NCBI GenBank assembly: GCA_035551455.1
Contig: DASZMZ010000083.1
Location: forward strand, 1-64,000
DNA: 64,000 bases
Reading direction: 5' to 3'
Origin: Sulfopaludibacter sp035551455
GTDB taxonomy: Bacteria > Acidobacteriota > Terriglobia > Bryobacterales > Bryobacteraceae
The notes beneath the pieces are model-generated. The model ran no database searches. It had not been told where the DNA came from and saw only the letters and a list, made by a program, of their open reading frames with translations. Positions 18,688 to 27,771 of this stretch are shown here, one piece after another. The position numbers were made by a program, and so were the translations under genes. Position 1 is the stretch's first letter; each line of letters starts with the position of its first letter.

Positions 18688-20340
18688 ATGCAACGTCGCA
18701 CCTTCCTGCTTGGTGCCACCACTCTCGCCGGCGTCTCCGCGCTGCCCGGCCAGCCGACCGGGCCTTCGCTGCCCGATCCGCTCCGTCCGCCCGATCTCGT
18801 CTCCGCTTATGGCGAGGGCCGGTCCTCCCTGCTCCACCTCACCCGCTCCGGTGATCGGTGGCAGGCCAACGACGTGGAAGTCACTACGGAAGTCCGTCGC
18901 GGCAAGTCCGGCCCCGAATCCGTTGTCTCCGTGACCGCTCCTAAGACCCGCCTCACTCGCCTGCGTCTGCGCTGGCACGGAGCCTTTCCCGCCGGCGCCC
19001 GCTTCCTCGGTGACCATTGGGAACGCTCCTATGGCGATCTGGAATGGCGCGGACTCTCCGGCGAGCGCCTCATGCCCTGGTACTTCCTGGTCCACGCAGC
19101 CGCCGCCACTCACGGATATGGCGTCAAGACCGGCGCTGCCTCCATCTGCTCCTGGCAGAGCGATGCCGGCGGCGTCACTCTCTGGCTCGATATTTCCAAC
19201 GGCGGGTCGGGCGTCGAACTCGGCGACCGCCGCCTCCAGGCCGCCACCATCGTCGCGCGCACGTCTACCACTCCGCGCGCCTTTTGCCAAGCCATGTGCG
19301 AATCGCCCCGTCTACCCGCCAAGCCGATTTACGGCAGCAACAACTGGTATTACGCCTACGGCCGCAATGTCTCATCCGCCGCTACGCTCAAAGACGCCGC
19401 ACTCATGGCCGAACTCATGCCCGCCAATTCCGGCAACGCTCCCTACGTCGTCATCGATATGGGTTGGGGCGCCGCTCGCGATGGCGCCGGCCCCACGGCA
19501 CAGACCGCCAAAGAGTATCCGGATATGGCCGCGCTGGCCCGCCAGATGAAGGATCTCGGCGTGCGCCCCGGCCTCTGGACGCGACCCACGCTCACGGTCG
19601 AAAAGCGCGCCGAAAGCTGGCGGCTCCCGCCCGCCGGAGGCCGCAGTAAAGGCGAACTGATCACCCTCGACCCCAGCATTCCAGAAGCACTGGCCTACAT
19701 CGCCGACGGCATTGCCACCATTCGCGGCTGGGGCTACCAGCTAATCAAACACGATTTCTCCACCTTCGATCTCACCGGCCGGTGGGGCTTCGACATGGGT
19801 CCCGACCTTACCGACCGCGGCTGGCACTTCCAGAATCGCTCCAAGACCACCGCCGAGATCGTTGCCGACCTTTACCGCGCCATCCGCAACGCCGCGGGCG
19901 ACGTCGCGCTCATCGGTTGCAACACCGTCGGCCACCTCGCCGCCGGACTCGTCGAATCGCAGCGCATCGGCGACGATACCAGCGGCCGCGAGTGGCCGCG
20001 CACGCGCAAAATGGGCGTCAACACCCTGGCCTTCCGCATGCCGCAGCACAATACCTTCTTCGACGCCGACCCCGACTGCGTCCCCATCACGCGCGATATC
20101 CCGTGGAAGCTTACTGCTCAATGGCTCGACCTGGTGGCGCGCAGCGGCACCGCCCTCTTCATCTCCGCCGACCCGGCCGCGGTGACGCCCGAACAGAAGC
20201 CGGCCCTCAAAGCCGCTCTCGCCGCCGCCGCCCGTCCGCAGGAGCCCGCCGTCCCGCTCGACTGGCTCGATACCACCGTGCCGGAAAACTGGCGCTTGGA
20301 CGGTAAGCCCGTGCATTTCGATTGGTACGAGGCCGATTAG
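18688..20340 (+). CDS. GH-D clan (alpha-galactosidase-like) exported enzyme
   Basis: 550 residues. Tat-like leader QRRTFLLGATTLAGVSALPG. A beta-rich N-terminal half is followed by a barrel that resembles GH27/GH36 enzymes: IYGSNNWYYAYG, YVVIDMGWG, LGVRPGLWTRPTL, then GYQLIKHDFSTFDL with a probable nucleophile Asp, and QRIGDDTSGREW with a probable acid/base Asp. It would release alpha-linked galactose or a related sugar in the periplasm. The gene is divergent from the FGE-like fusion across 121 bases, so the two could share a regulatory region. A GGGAG Shine-Dalgarno lies a few bases before the ATG. The exact GH family is uncertain. Confidence 0.78.
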   Translation: MQRRTFLLGATTLAGVSALPGQPTGPSLPDPLRPPDLVSAYGEGRSSLLHLTRSGDRWQANDVEVTTEVRRGKSGPESVVSVTAPKTRLTRLRLRWHGAFPAGARFLGDHWERSYGDLEWRGLSGERLMPWYFLVHAAAATHGYGVKTGAASICSWQSDAGGVTLWLDISNGGSGVELGDRRLQAATIVARTSTTPRAFCQAMCESPRLPAKPIYGSNNWYYAYGRNVSSAATLKDAALMAELMPANSGNAPYVVIDMGWGAARDGAGPTAQTAKEYPDMAALARQMKDLGVRPGLWTRPTLTVEKRAESWRLPPAGGRSKGELITLDPSIPEALAYIADGIATIRGWGYQLIKHDFSTFDLTGRWGFDMGPDLTDRGWHFQNRSKTTAEIVADLYRAIRNAAGDVALIGCNTVGHLAAGLVESQRIGDDTSGREWPRTRKMGVNTLAFRMPQHNTFFDADPDCVPITRDIPWKLTAQWLDLVARSGTALFISADPAAVTPEQKPALKAALAAAARPQEPAVPLDWLDTTVPENWRLDGKPVHFDWYEAD

Positions 20341-20354
20341 CGGTTCGTCACCTA

Positions 20355-20402
20355 TTGACAGTCTATACAAACAGCGGTAGTCTTCTATAGGGTTTCTATA
20401 GG
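20355..20402 (+). promoter_or_regulatory. promoter and possible operator of the padR-permease operon
   Basis: TTGACA at 20355-20360, 17 bases of spacer, then TAGTCT at 20378-20383: a good -35 with a weaker -10. Directly after the -10, TCTATAGG occurs twice (20384-20391 and 20395-20402) with an 11-base period, and a related TCTATAC lies in the spacer at 20362-20368. The repeats overlap the expected transcription start, which is where an autoregulating PadR protein would bind. The promoter hexamers and repeats are seen; binding is inferred. Confidence 0.55.
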
Positions 20403-20415
20403 AAGGGCGGACCGC

Positions 20416-20745
20416 GTGGCCGGCAGACAAACCAATCTTTTGCAAGGCACTCTCGATCTCCTCATCTTGAAGGCGCTGGCTCTCGAGGAGATGCACGGGC
20501 TTGGCATTTCGAGCCGTATCGCGCAGATCACCAAAGGCACGTTCGTGGTGAAGCCCGGCTCGCTGTTTCCCGCCCTGCATCGCATGGAAGAGGCCGGCTG
20601 GCTCAGTTCGTCCTGGGGCGAATCCGAAAACAATCGCAAAGCCAAGTATTACCGCCTCACCGCCACCGGACGCCGGCAGTTCGAAACCGAAAGCCGCCAG
20701 TGGGAAACCATCGCCCTGGCCATGCAAAACGCGCTCGAAGCCTGA
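20416..20745 (+). CDS. PadR-family transcriptional regulator
   Basis: 109 residues starting at GTG, with a GGAAGGG ribosome-binding site eight bases upstream. LLQGTLDLLILKALALEEMHGLGISSRIAQ is split here as the opening of the PadR winged helix (LLQGTLDLLILKAL, then MHGLGISSRI); GSLFPALHRMEEAGWL is the recognition helix region and KYYRLTATGRRQF the wing. In Acidobacteria this short PadR type almost always precedes a large FtsX/MacB-like permease, as here (31 bases). It probably represses its own operon in response to an unknown ligand or membrane stress. Confidence 0.93.
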   Translation: MAGRQTNLLQGTLDLLILKALALEEMHGLGISSRIAQITKGTFVVKPGSLFPALHRMEEAGWLSSSWGESENNRKAKYYRLTATGRRQFETESRQWETIALAMQNALEA

Positions 20746-20776
20746 ACGGAGGAGCCTGAACAGAGGAGTTTGAACC

Positions 20777-23407
20777 GTGGGCCTGCTGAAAAATCTCTTC
20801 CGCAAATCCGCCGTGGAGACCGACCTCGACCAGGAGTTGCGCGCGTACCTGGACCAGCTCATCGACCGTAATCTTCGCGCGGGCATGAGCGCCGGGGCCG
20901 CACGCCGCGCGGCGCGCATCGAACTCGGCGGTCTCGACCAGGTAAAGGAAGAAGTGCGCCAGGCCCGGGCAGGCCAGTGGCTCGAGCAGATTCTGCAGGA
21001 CGTGCGTTACGGCTTGCGCACGCTGCGAAAAAATCCCGGCTTTACGTGTGTGGCCGTCCTGGCGCTGGCCCTGGGCATCGGCGCAAACACCGCCATGTTC
21101 AGCGTGACCTACGGCGTCCTGCTCCGCCCGCTGATCTATCCCGATAGCTCGCGCATCGCCGTGGTGTGTCTGCGTTATTACCCGCGCGACTTCGCCTACG
21201 GCACGCTCTGCCTGCGCGATTTTGAAATGTGGAAGGCGAATAACCATGCCTTCGAAGAGCCCGCCATCTTCAGCAACATCCGGTTAGACCTGGGCGGCAC
21301 GGAGTCCGCGCCGGAGCAGGTGCTCGGGGCCTCGGTAACCAGCGGCTTCTTCCCGGCGTTGCGCGTGGCGCCGCTGCTGGGCCGCACCTTTGCCGACGGA
21401 GAAGATCAGGCCGCCAGTCCGTCCCTGGTGGTGATCGGCGAAGCGTTATGGCGAAGGCGTTTCGGCGGCAGTCGCGACGTGCTGGGGCGCAGCATCCTGA
21501 TCGGCGGCGCGCCTTTCACCGTAATTGGTGTGATGCCCAACGGCGTCCGCTGCCCGAGCGTCAACACCGAGGCGTGGGTCAATCTCAAACAGATACCGGC
21601 CACGCGCTACGGCCCCTGGATTTATCGCGGTCTGGCGCGGTTGAAGCCCGGCGTCACCATGGAGCAGGCGCAGGCGGACACCAACGCCACCGGCCTGCGC
21701 ATGATGCAGCAGAATCCCGAATACAAGCGGCTCACCATGCCCGTGCTCGAACTGCGCGACTGGTTCGCGGGCGATATGCGGAAGCCCGTCGAAGTGCTAA
21801 TGGGGGCGGTGCTGCTGGTGTTACTGGTTGCGGTGGTAAACGTCGCCAACCTGTTGCTGGCGCGCGGCACGGCGCGCGACCGCGAAATGGCGCTGCGCCT
21901 CAGCCTGGGCGCGGAGCGCGGACGCCTGGTGCGCCAGTTACTCATCGAAAGCCTGCTGCTGGCCGGCGCGGGGGCCGTCGCGGGCGTGGCGCTGGCATAC
22001 GCCGCCATTCAGATCCTGCATGGGTGGAACCCCGGCAGTCTGCCGTTCATGGAGTCCGTGCGGCTGGATGGCCGCGCACTGCTGTTTACGGCCGGCATCA
22101 CGCTGCTCACCGGTGTGCTCTTCGGGTTGTTTCCGGCGCTCCAGAGTGCGCGCGCCAATCTCAATTCCTCTTTAAACGACGGCGGACGCTCGGGATCCGC
22201 GGGACGCAATCGGGCACGCACGCGGTCTGCTCTGGTGGTGGCGGAGATTGCGCTGTCCCTGATGCTGCTGGTGGGCGCCGGCCTCTTTCTGCGCAGCCTG
22301 GACCGGCTGGAACGCGTGGGCGGCGGCTTCCAGGCGCCCGCGCACCAGATCCTCACTATGACGATTTCGCCCGGCGATCGTAAGTACGCCAATGCGGCCG
22401 TGGGACTTCCTTTCTACCGGGACGTGGTGCGTCGTGCGCTGACCCTGCCGGGTGTGGAATCCGCGGCGGTCTCCGATTCGCTGCCGCCCGACCGGCAGGG
22501 CGACGCCGATACCTTCGGCATCGAAGGACAGCCCGTGGTGGCCGGTGAAATCAACCCCATCGTTTCGGACATCACGGCCGGCACGGACTATTTCCGAACG
22601 CTCGGCATTCCACTGCTGCGCGGCCGCTACTTCGACGAGCACGACACGGCGTCGTCCGAACCGGTGACGATTCTCAGCGAGAGCATGGCCCGCCGCTTCT
22701 TCCCGGGACGCGACCCGATCGGCGAGCGTTTGCGTGCCAGCGGCGCAGGCTCCGGCAATCCGTGGATGAAAATCGTGGGCATCGTGGGAGACGTGAAGTA
22801 CCTGGGCCGGTCCGAGGTCCGCGATCACGATGCGGCGTATTACATGCCGCTCGAACAGAACTACTTGCAGAGGATGTTTCTTGCCGTGAGGACCTCGGAG
22901 GGCGCGCCCGCCGTCGCCGAAGCGCTGCGGCGGGAGATTCACTCGGCCAATCCATTGGCGACCGTGGCGCGCGTCGGAACCATGGAGCAGGCGATGTCGC
23001 TGGACGTGTCCGAGCCGCGTTTCCACACGCTGCTGCTGGGCCTGTTCGCGGCGACGGCGCTGCTGATGGCGTCGGTGGGAATCTACGGGCTGATCGCGTT
23101 CTCGGTGGCGCGGCGGACTCAGGAAATCGGCGTACGCGTCGCGCTCGGCGCACGGCCCGGCGATGTAGTGCGCCTGGTGGTGAGGCAGGCCGCGACGCTG
23201 GCGTTACTGGGTATCGGGATCGGGCTTGTTGGATCGCTGGCGCTGACGCGCGTCTTGCAGACGATGCTGTTCGCCACCAGCGCTACGGATCCATTCACCT
23301 ATGTCCTGGTGCCGCTCGTGCTCCTCGGCGTGGTCCTGGCCGCGGCCATCATTCCCGCGCGCCGGGCCACTCAAATATCGCCGGTGATCGCGCTCCGGTA
23401 CGAGTAA
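20777..23407 (+). CDS. large FtsX/MacB-type ABC permease (ADOP family), PadR-linked
   Basis: 876 residues from a GTG with an AGAGGAG site nine bases before. Residues 1-65 are the permease prefix domain (ETDLDQELRAYLDQLIDRN). Then come a MacB-like periplasmic core and two FtsX units: membrane segments at about 85-110, 330-360, 385-405 and 430-450 for the first, a DUF214-like linker, and three more in the last 130 residues (LLLGLFAATALLMASVGIYGLIAFSVARRT is the start of the second; split here into LLLGLFAATALLMASVGIYG and LIAFSVARRT). No ATP-binding domain is encoded next to it. Family members are thought to extrude macrolide-like compounds or release lipoproteins, but their function in Acidobacteria is unknown. 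Confidence 0.9.
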   Translation: MGLLKNLFRKSAVETDLDQELRAYLDQLIDRNLRAGMSAGAARRAARIELGGLDQVKEEVRQARAGQWLEQILQDVRYGLRTLRKNPGFTCVAVLALALGIGANTAMFSVTYGVLLRPLIYPDSSRIAVVCLRYYPRDFAYGTLCLRDFEMWKANNHAFEEPAIFSNIRLDLGGTESAPEQVLGASVTSGFFPALRVAPLLGRTFADGEDQAASPSLVVIGEALWRRRFGGSRDVLGRSILIGGAPFTVIGVMPNGVRCPSVNTEAWVNLKQIPATRYGPWIYRGLARLKPGVTMEQAQADTNATGLRMMQQNPEYKRLTMPVLELRDWFAGDMRKPVEVLMGAVLLVLLVAVVNVANLLLARGTARDREMALRLSLGAERGRLVRQLLIESLLLAGAGAVAGVALAYAAIQILHGWNPGSLPFMESVRLDGRALLFTAGITLLTGVLFGLFPALQSARANLNSSLNDGGRSGSAGRNRARTRSALVVAEIALSLMLLVGAGLFLRSLDRLERVGGGFQAPAHQILTMTISPGDRKYANAAVGLPFYRDVVRRALTLPGVESAAVSDSLPPDRQGDADTFGIEGQPVVAGEINPIVSDITAGTDYFRTLGIPLLRGRYFDEHDTASSEPVTILSESMARRFFPGRDPIGERLRASGAGSGNPWMKIVGIVGDVKYLGRSEVRDHDAAYYMPLEQNYLQRMFLAVRTSEGAPAVAEALRREIHSANPLATVARVGTMEQAMSLDVSEPRFHTLLLGLFAATALLMASVGIYGLIAFSVARRTQEIGVRVALGARPGDVVRLVVRQAATLALLGIGIGLVGSLALTRVLQTMLFATSATDPFTYVLVPLVLLGVVLAAAIIPARRATQISPVIALRYE

Positions 23408-23458
23408 GCCGGACACGCCTGCGCCCCGCCATCACCGCACCGGCAGCTAAAATGAATC

Positions 23459-24226
23459 GTGCCCACGCGCTCCTTTTCCCGCGACCAGCTCAAAGTCCTC
23501 GTCTTCCCCGACCGCGACCAAGCCGGCGCCGCCGGCGCTGAAATCGCCGCCGCCATCATCCGCGACGAGATCGCCGCGCGCGGCAAGGCCGCCATCGTGC
23601 TCGCGTCCGCCGTCTCGCAGGACCCCTTCCTCGCCGCGCTCCGCCGCCAGCCGGACGTCGCCTGGGACCGTGTCACCACATTCCACCTCGACGAGTACGC
23701 CGGCATGTCCGCCGAGCATCCGGCATCTTTCCGCCGCTTCCAGCGCGAGCGCTTCATCGACCACGTCCCGGTCGCCGCGTTCCATCCCCTGGCCGGCGAT
23801 GCACCCGATCTCGACGCCGAGTGCCGCCGCTATGCCGACCTCCTCCGCGAGGCTCAGCCCTGCATGGCCGCCCTTGGAATCGGCGAGAATGGCCACCTCG
23901 CCTTCATCGATCCGCCCGTCTGCGATTTCCACGATCCGCGGGACGTCCGCACCGTCGAACTCGACAACGTCTGCCGCATGCAGCAGGTCCACGACGGAGC
24001 CTTCGAGCGCATCGAGGATGTGCCGCGCCGCGCACTCTCTCTCACCGTGCCGTTCTTCCTCCGCGTCCCCCGCCTGCTGGTTTTTGTAAATGGTCCTCAC
24101 AAGGCAGTTGCCGTGAAGACTTCGCTGGAAGATCCGATTGCGGAATCCTGCCCCGCCTCGGCTCTCCGCCGCCACTCTTCCGCCACCCTCTATCTGGACC
24201 CCGCCGCCGCCTCGCTCCTGGCCTGA
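23459..24226 (+). CDS. glucosamine-6-phosphate deaminase-like protein (NagB/6PGL family)
   Basis: 255 residues from a GTG; the nearby ATG at 23452 is out of frame. Signatures of the NagB isomerase fold are clear: TTFHLDEYAGM near residue 75 (catalytic Asp) and ALGIGENGHLAFIDPP near residue 140, which holds the Glu-Asn-Gly-His group. It would convert glucosamine-6-phosphate to fructose-6-phosphate and ammonia. SLTVPFFLRVPRLLVFVNGP is the conserved late strand-helix. A TAAAAT hexamer ends five bases before the GTG and no Shine-Dalgarno is seen, so the message may be leaderless. The next gene is an acetyltransferase of the HGSNAT type, which also points to amino-sugar metabolism. Confidence 0.85.
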   Translation: MPTRSFSRDQLKVLVFPDRDQAGAAGAEIAAAIIRDEIAARGKAAIVLASAVSQDPFLAALRRQPDVAWDRVTTFHLDEYAGMSAEHPASFRRFQRERFIDHVPVAAFHPLAGDAPDLDAECRRYADLLREAQPCMAALGIGENGHLAFIDPPVCDFHDPRDVRTVELDNVCRMQQVHDGAFERIEDVPRRALSLTVPFFLRVPRLLVFVNGPHKAVAVKTSLEDPIAESCPASALRRHSSATLYLDPAAASLLA

Positions 24227-24240
24227 TTCGGCTATCATGG

Positions 24241-25386
24241 GTGAACGGAGTTTCGTCCGCCTTTGTGAAGCGATTTCCCTTTTTAGACTGGATGCGTGGA
24301 CTGGCTGTGGTCGTCATGATCCAGTGCCACACCTTTAACTCCTTCTCACGGATGGATATCCGCGAAGGCGGACCCTACGTGCTGTCTCAGTTCATAGGCG
24401 GAATGGCCGCGCCGCTTTTCCTCTTTATGGCCGGCATGACCCTGGCTTTCCAGATGGACAGTCTGGAAAAGCGCGAGCCTTCGCTGCTCCGCCGCTGGCT
24501 CATTTCCCTCAAACGCTCCGGCTACATCCTGGTGCTTGCCTTCCTGTTCCGCCTGAGCAACTGGGTGCTCAGCCTTCCCAAAGGCACGCTCCAGGAGCTT
24601 TTGAAGGTCGACATCCTCAACTGTATGGGTGTGGCCCTGATGGCGCTCTCCGTCATCGCCGTGTTCGACGCCCGCGGACGCGCCCGTTACGCCCTGGCTG
24701 CGGGACTGGCCATCGCCGGTCTGTCGCCGGTACTCGCCAATCTGAATTGGGCCGGCGCGCCGCCGCTGCTTCAGGAATACCTGGTGCCGGTGGCCGCCCG
24801 TGCCCGCTTCCCGTTCTTCCCCTGCGCCGCCTACGCCGCCTTCGGACTGGGGCTCGGCACCATTGTCAAACACACGCCGGAGGAGCGCTTCGAGCGCGTG
24901 ATGCAGTGGAGTGTGCTGGTCGGCTTCGGCCTCATCCTGGTGGCGCAATACCTGTCCAACATTCCCTACTCCATCTATCCCAAGTCGGATTTCTGGCAGA
25001 ACAGCCCCACTCTGATTCTGATCCGCGTCGGCATCTCGCTGCTGATCATGGCCGGGTCGTTCCTCTGGACCGACTATGCGGCGGGTCCGCGCTGGAGTTG
25101 GATGCAGTGCCTGGGCAAGAATTCGCTGATGGTCTACTGGGTACACGTCATGCTGGTCTACGGCATCGTCGCCGCGCCCGTGAAACGCACCATGAGCGCC
25201 GGAATGGCGGCCCTCGCTACCATCTTTGTGACCGTGCTCATGATCTGGCTGTCCGACCGGTGGATGCACTGGAAGCAGCGCCATGCCGCCAAATCGGCTA
25301 CGCGAGACGCCGCGAGTTCCCAATCACCGACAGGCTGGACAGCACCATCGCTGCCGCGGCAAGTATCGGATTCAGTACGCCCGTAA
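24241..25386 (+). CDS. HGSNAT-like (DUF1624) membrane acyltransferase
   Basis: 381 residues from the GTG at 24241; the GTG at 24265 (VKRFPFLDWMRG) is an alternative, and I see no ATG in frame at the right place. About ten membrane segments. The N-terminus FPFLDWMRGLAVVVMIQCHT with its His, and FIGGMAAPLFLFMAGMTLAF, match the heparan-alpha-glucosaminide N-acetyltransferase/DUF1624 family, which moves acetyl groups across a membrane to sugar amines. It starts 14 bases after the NagB-like gene. The last 89 bases overlap, tail to tail, the end of the copper ATPase gene on the other strand. Substrate unknown. Confidence 0.82.
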   Translation: MNGVSSAFVKRFPFLDWMRGLAVVVMIQCHTFNSFSRMDIREGGPYVLSQFIGGMAAPLFLFMAGMTLAFQMDSLEKREPSLLRRWLISLKRSGYILVLAFLFRLSNWVLSLPKGTLQELLKVDILNCMGVALMALSVIAVFDARGRARYALAAGLAIAGLSPVLANLNWAGAPPLLQEYLVPVAARARFPFFPCAAYAAFGLGLGTIVKHTPEERFERVMQWSVLVGFGLILVAQYLSNIPYSIYPKSDFWQNSPTLILIRVGISLLIMAGSFLWTDYAAGPRWSWMQCLGKNSLMVYWVHVMLVYGIVAAPVKRTMSAGMAALATIFVTVLMIWLSDRWMHWKQRHAAKSATRDAASSQSPTGWTAPSLPRQVSDSVRP

Positions 25387-27610
25387 TCGCCAGGGTTACT
25401 CCCGCCGCGTTATAAACGAAGGCCCAGAACAGGTTCTGCCGCACGATGCGGAAAGCCCGCTGCGCCAGATCCAATGTGTCCGTGACCCCTTCCAGCGACC
25501 GTCCCATCAAGACCAGCGGAGCGGCCTGCATGGCGATATCGGCGCCGGTTCCGAGGGCGATTCCCAGGTCGCTCTGCGCCAGACTCGGCGCGTCGTTCAC
25601 GCCATCGCCCACCATCGCCACCACCGCGCCCGCCTGCTGCATGGCGCGCACGGCTTCAACTTTCTCATCGGGAGTCGCCTCGCCACGCCACTCGTCGGCG
25701 CCGATCTCTCTGGCGATGGCAGCCGTGGCTTCCGCCGAATCGCCGGAGAGCAGCATCGTCCGAATCCCGCGCCGCCGCAAACCGGCGCACAGCGAGGCCG
25801 CATCGGGCCGCACCCGGTCGCCAAAGCTCATACCGCCGCGCACCTCGCCATCCCACCCAAAGTAGACAGGGGTATCGCAGGACTCCGGGCCTGCATTCTT
25901 CGCGAACACCGCCGCCAATCGCGAGTTCCCCACGAAATACCGGATCCCGCCGATCACGCCGCTGATCCCCATTCCGGTATACACGCTGACGTCCTCCACC
26001 ACCACGCCCACGGCCGGGTACGCCTCCACGACGGCCTTCGCGATGGGATGCTCGGACAGCGCCTCCAGTGCCGCCAGTTGCGCCATGCGACTGGTATCGC
26101 CGGTGGTCCCCAGCAGCACGAACTCGCCCGTGGTCGCCGTGCCGGTCTTATCCAGCACCACCACGTCCACCGAGCGAATCGTCTCCAGCACGCGCGCATC
26201 CCGCACCAGTATGCCGCGATGCGACGCTCCTGCCACGGCCGCCGTCAGCGCCAGCGGCGTCGCGATGCCTAGTGCGCAGGGGCATGCAATTACCAGGACC
26301 GCGATGGCATGCAGCATCGCATCCGCCGGACTCCCCGTTCGATAGAGCCATCCCGCGAAGGTCAGCGCCGATAGGGCAAGCACCGCGGGAATGAACAGGC
26401 GCGCCACGCGGTCCACCGTGTGCTCCACTTCCGTCCGGCTGGACGCCGCGCGTTCCACCGTTTGCACAATGCGCGCCAGCGTGCTGTCCGCACCCACGCG
26501 CGTGGCCTCCACTTCCAGCACCCCACCCACGTTGATGCTGCCGCCCACCACGGGATCTCCCGGTCCCTTGGGCCGCGGCGCCGATTCGCCGGTGACCACC
26601 GCTTCGTCCGCATGCGACCGTCCTTCGCGCACGACGCCATCGGCGGGAATGCGCTCGCCGGATTTCACGCGGAACAGGCCGCCGGTCTTCAGAGCATCGA
26701 TCGAGACGAACCGCTCGCGCCCGTCCGCAAGTACGCGCGCTTTATTCGGCATCAGGCCATACAGCAGTGCGATGGCGCGCGCGGTCTTCTCCTTCGCCGC
26801 CCGCTCGATGGTCTTGCCCGTGAGCACCAGCGTCACGATGGCGCAGGCCGTATCGAAGTAAACATGATTGCTGCCCCGGAAGGCCAGCACCGCGCTGTAG
26901 CCGTACGCCATCAGAATGCCCATGGCCAGCAGAGACTCCATGCGCAGCACGCGCAGCCGCACTCCGTTCGCCGCGATGCGCAGAATCGGCATGGCGCAAT
27001 AGAACACCGAGGGCGTGGCCAGCGCCATCAGCAGAAAAGGAATGTAGCGTGTGACGCCGCCGCCGATCTTCTGGAAGTAGCTGGTATACACCACCAGCGA
27101 AAACGTCATCACGTTCATCGAAAGGAACGCGGCGATGCCGGTGCGCAGCAGCAGGTCTTGCCGTTCGGCGTCCGCGGCGCTGTTCTTGCCGGGGTACTCA
27201 GAGGCGCGGTACCCCAGGTTTTCCACATGGGAAACGATGCGGTCCTCGGGCAGGTACTGCGGGCAGTAGCGCACCCGCAGCAGGTCGGCGGCGAAGTTGA
27301 CCTCTGCGGAAGCTACCCCGCGCACGCGCGTCAGTGCATGCTCAATCAACCAGCCGCACGACGTACACCACATGCCGCTCAATCGATAAACGGCCTCGCG
27401 CGTCTCCGCGTCCGGTGGGACGTCGGGAGGCGCGGCGGCGCGGTTGGAAATCAGACCCAGCTTCAGGCTGCGCAGGTACAGGTCGCTCTCGCGGAAGTTC
27501 TGGCCGGACGCCAGCACTCCGCTCTCCGTCAGAATGGAGTACACGTTCTCGCATCCCGCGCAGCAGAATGTCGACGATCCTGAATCCAAGCCGCACAGCG
27601 AACACGTCAT
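25298..27610 (-). CDS. ccoI: CcoI/FixI-type copper-exporting P1B ATPase
   Basis: 770 residues. The N-terminal Cys cluster (TCSLCGLD, FCCAGCENVY) is typical of CcoI/FixI and is followed by an HMA domain with GMWCTSCGWLIEHAL. The P-type core is complete: VIACPCALGIATPLALT (copper site in the membrane), VVLDKTGTATTGEF (phosphorylated Asp), MVGDGVNDAPSLAQSDLG (hinge). It supplies copper for assembly of the CuB centre of cbb3 oxidase, and it is the last gene of the respiratory operon. Its ATG overlaps the stop of the 54-residue gene (ATGA). The 3' end overlaps the convergent acyltransferase gene by 89 bases. Confidence 0.93.
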   Translation of the reverse strand: MTCSLCGLDSGSSTFCCAGCENVYSILTESGVLASGQNFRESDLYLRSLKLGLISNRAAAPPDVPPDAETREAVYRLSGMWCTSCGWLIEHALTRVRGVASAEVNFAADLLRVRYCPQYLPEDRIVSHVENLGYRASEYPGKNSAADAERQDLLLRTGIAAFLSMNVMTFSLVVYTSYFQKIGGGVTRYIPFLLMALATPSVFYCAMPILRIAANGVRLRVLRMESLLAMGILMAYGYSAVLAFRGSNHVYFDTACAIVTLVLTGKTIERAAKEKTARAIALLYGLMPNKARVLADGRERFVSIDALKTGGLFRVKSGERIPADGVVREGRSHADEAVVTGESAPRPKGPGDPVVGGSINVGGVLEVEATRVGADSTLARIVQTVERAASSRTEVEHTVDRVARLFIPAVLALSALTFAGWLYRTGSPADAMLHAIAVLVIACPCALGIATPLALTAAVAGASHRGILVRDARVLETIRSVDVVVLDKTGTATTGEFVLLGTTGDTSRMAQLAALEALSEHPIAKAVVEAYPAVGVVVEDVSVYTGMGISGVIGGIRYFVGNSRLAAVFAKNAGPESCDTPVYFGWDGEVRGGMSFGDRVRPDAASLCAGLRRRGIRTMLLSGDSAEATAAIAREIGADEWRGEATPDEKVEAVRAMQQAGAVVAMVGDGVNDAPSLAQSDLGIALGTGADIAMQAAPLVLMGRSLEGVTDTLDLAQRAFRIVRQNLFWAFVYNAAGVTLAITGVLNPILAAAAMVLSSLSVIGNSRRLA

Positions 27611-27771
27611 ACGCCAATGGCGAGAGTCGCGGGACTGACCTGTCCCACCTCGATCATCTGAGGATTCGCCTTCTTCGTCTCCACGTAAGCGAAGATCAGA
27701 ATGCCGATGAACAGCATCGAGATGAATACGAGGACCGGAATTAGAGCCGGAACTGGTTGCGATTTTTTCAT
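27607..27771 (-). CDS. 54-residue single-span membrane protein between ccoG and ccoI
   Basis: The frame encodes MKKSQPVPALIPVLVFISML, one membrane helix up to about residue 30 (FIGILIFAYV), then a short polar tail rich in Lys and Glu ending LAIGV. It overlaps ccoG (stop inside ATGA at 27768-27771) and ccoI (ATGA at 27607-27610), so it is surely translated. In the usual ccoGHIS order this is the place of CcoH, but CcoH/FixH is about 150 residues with a large periplasmic domain, so this is either a minimal substitute or an unrelated assembly factor. I do not recognise it by sequence. Confidence 0.8.
   Translation of the reverse strand: MKKSQPVPALIPVLVFISMLFIGILIFAYVETKKANPQMIEVGQVSPATLAIGV

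Noticed and set aside
17770..19290. A 506-codon minus-strand frame spanning the divergent FGE-like and GH-D genes
   Set aside because: It would overlap two well-supported genes and shows no domain; composition is that of a shadow frame.
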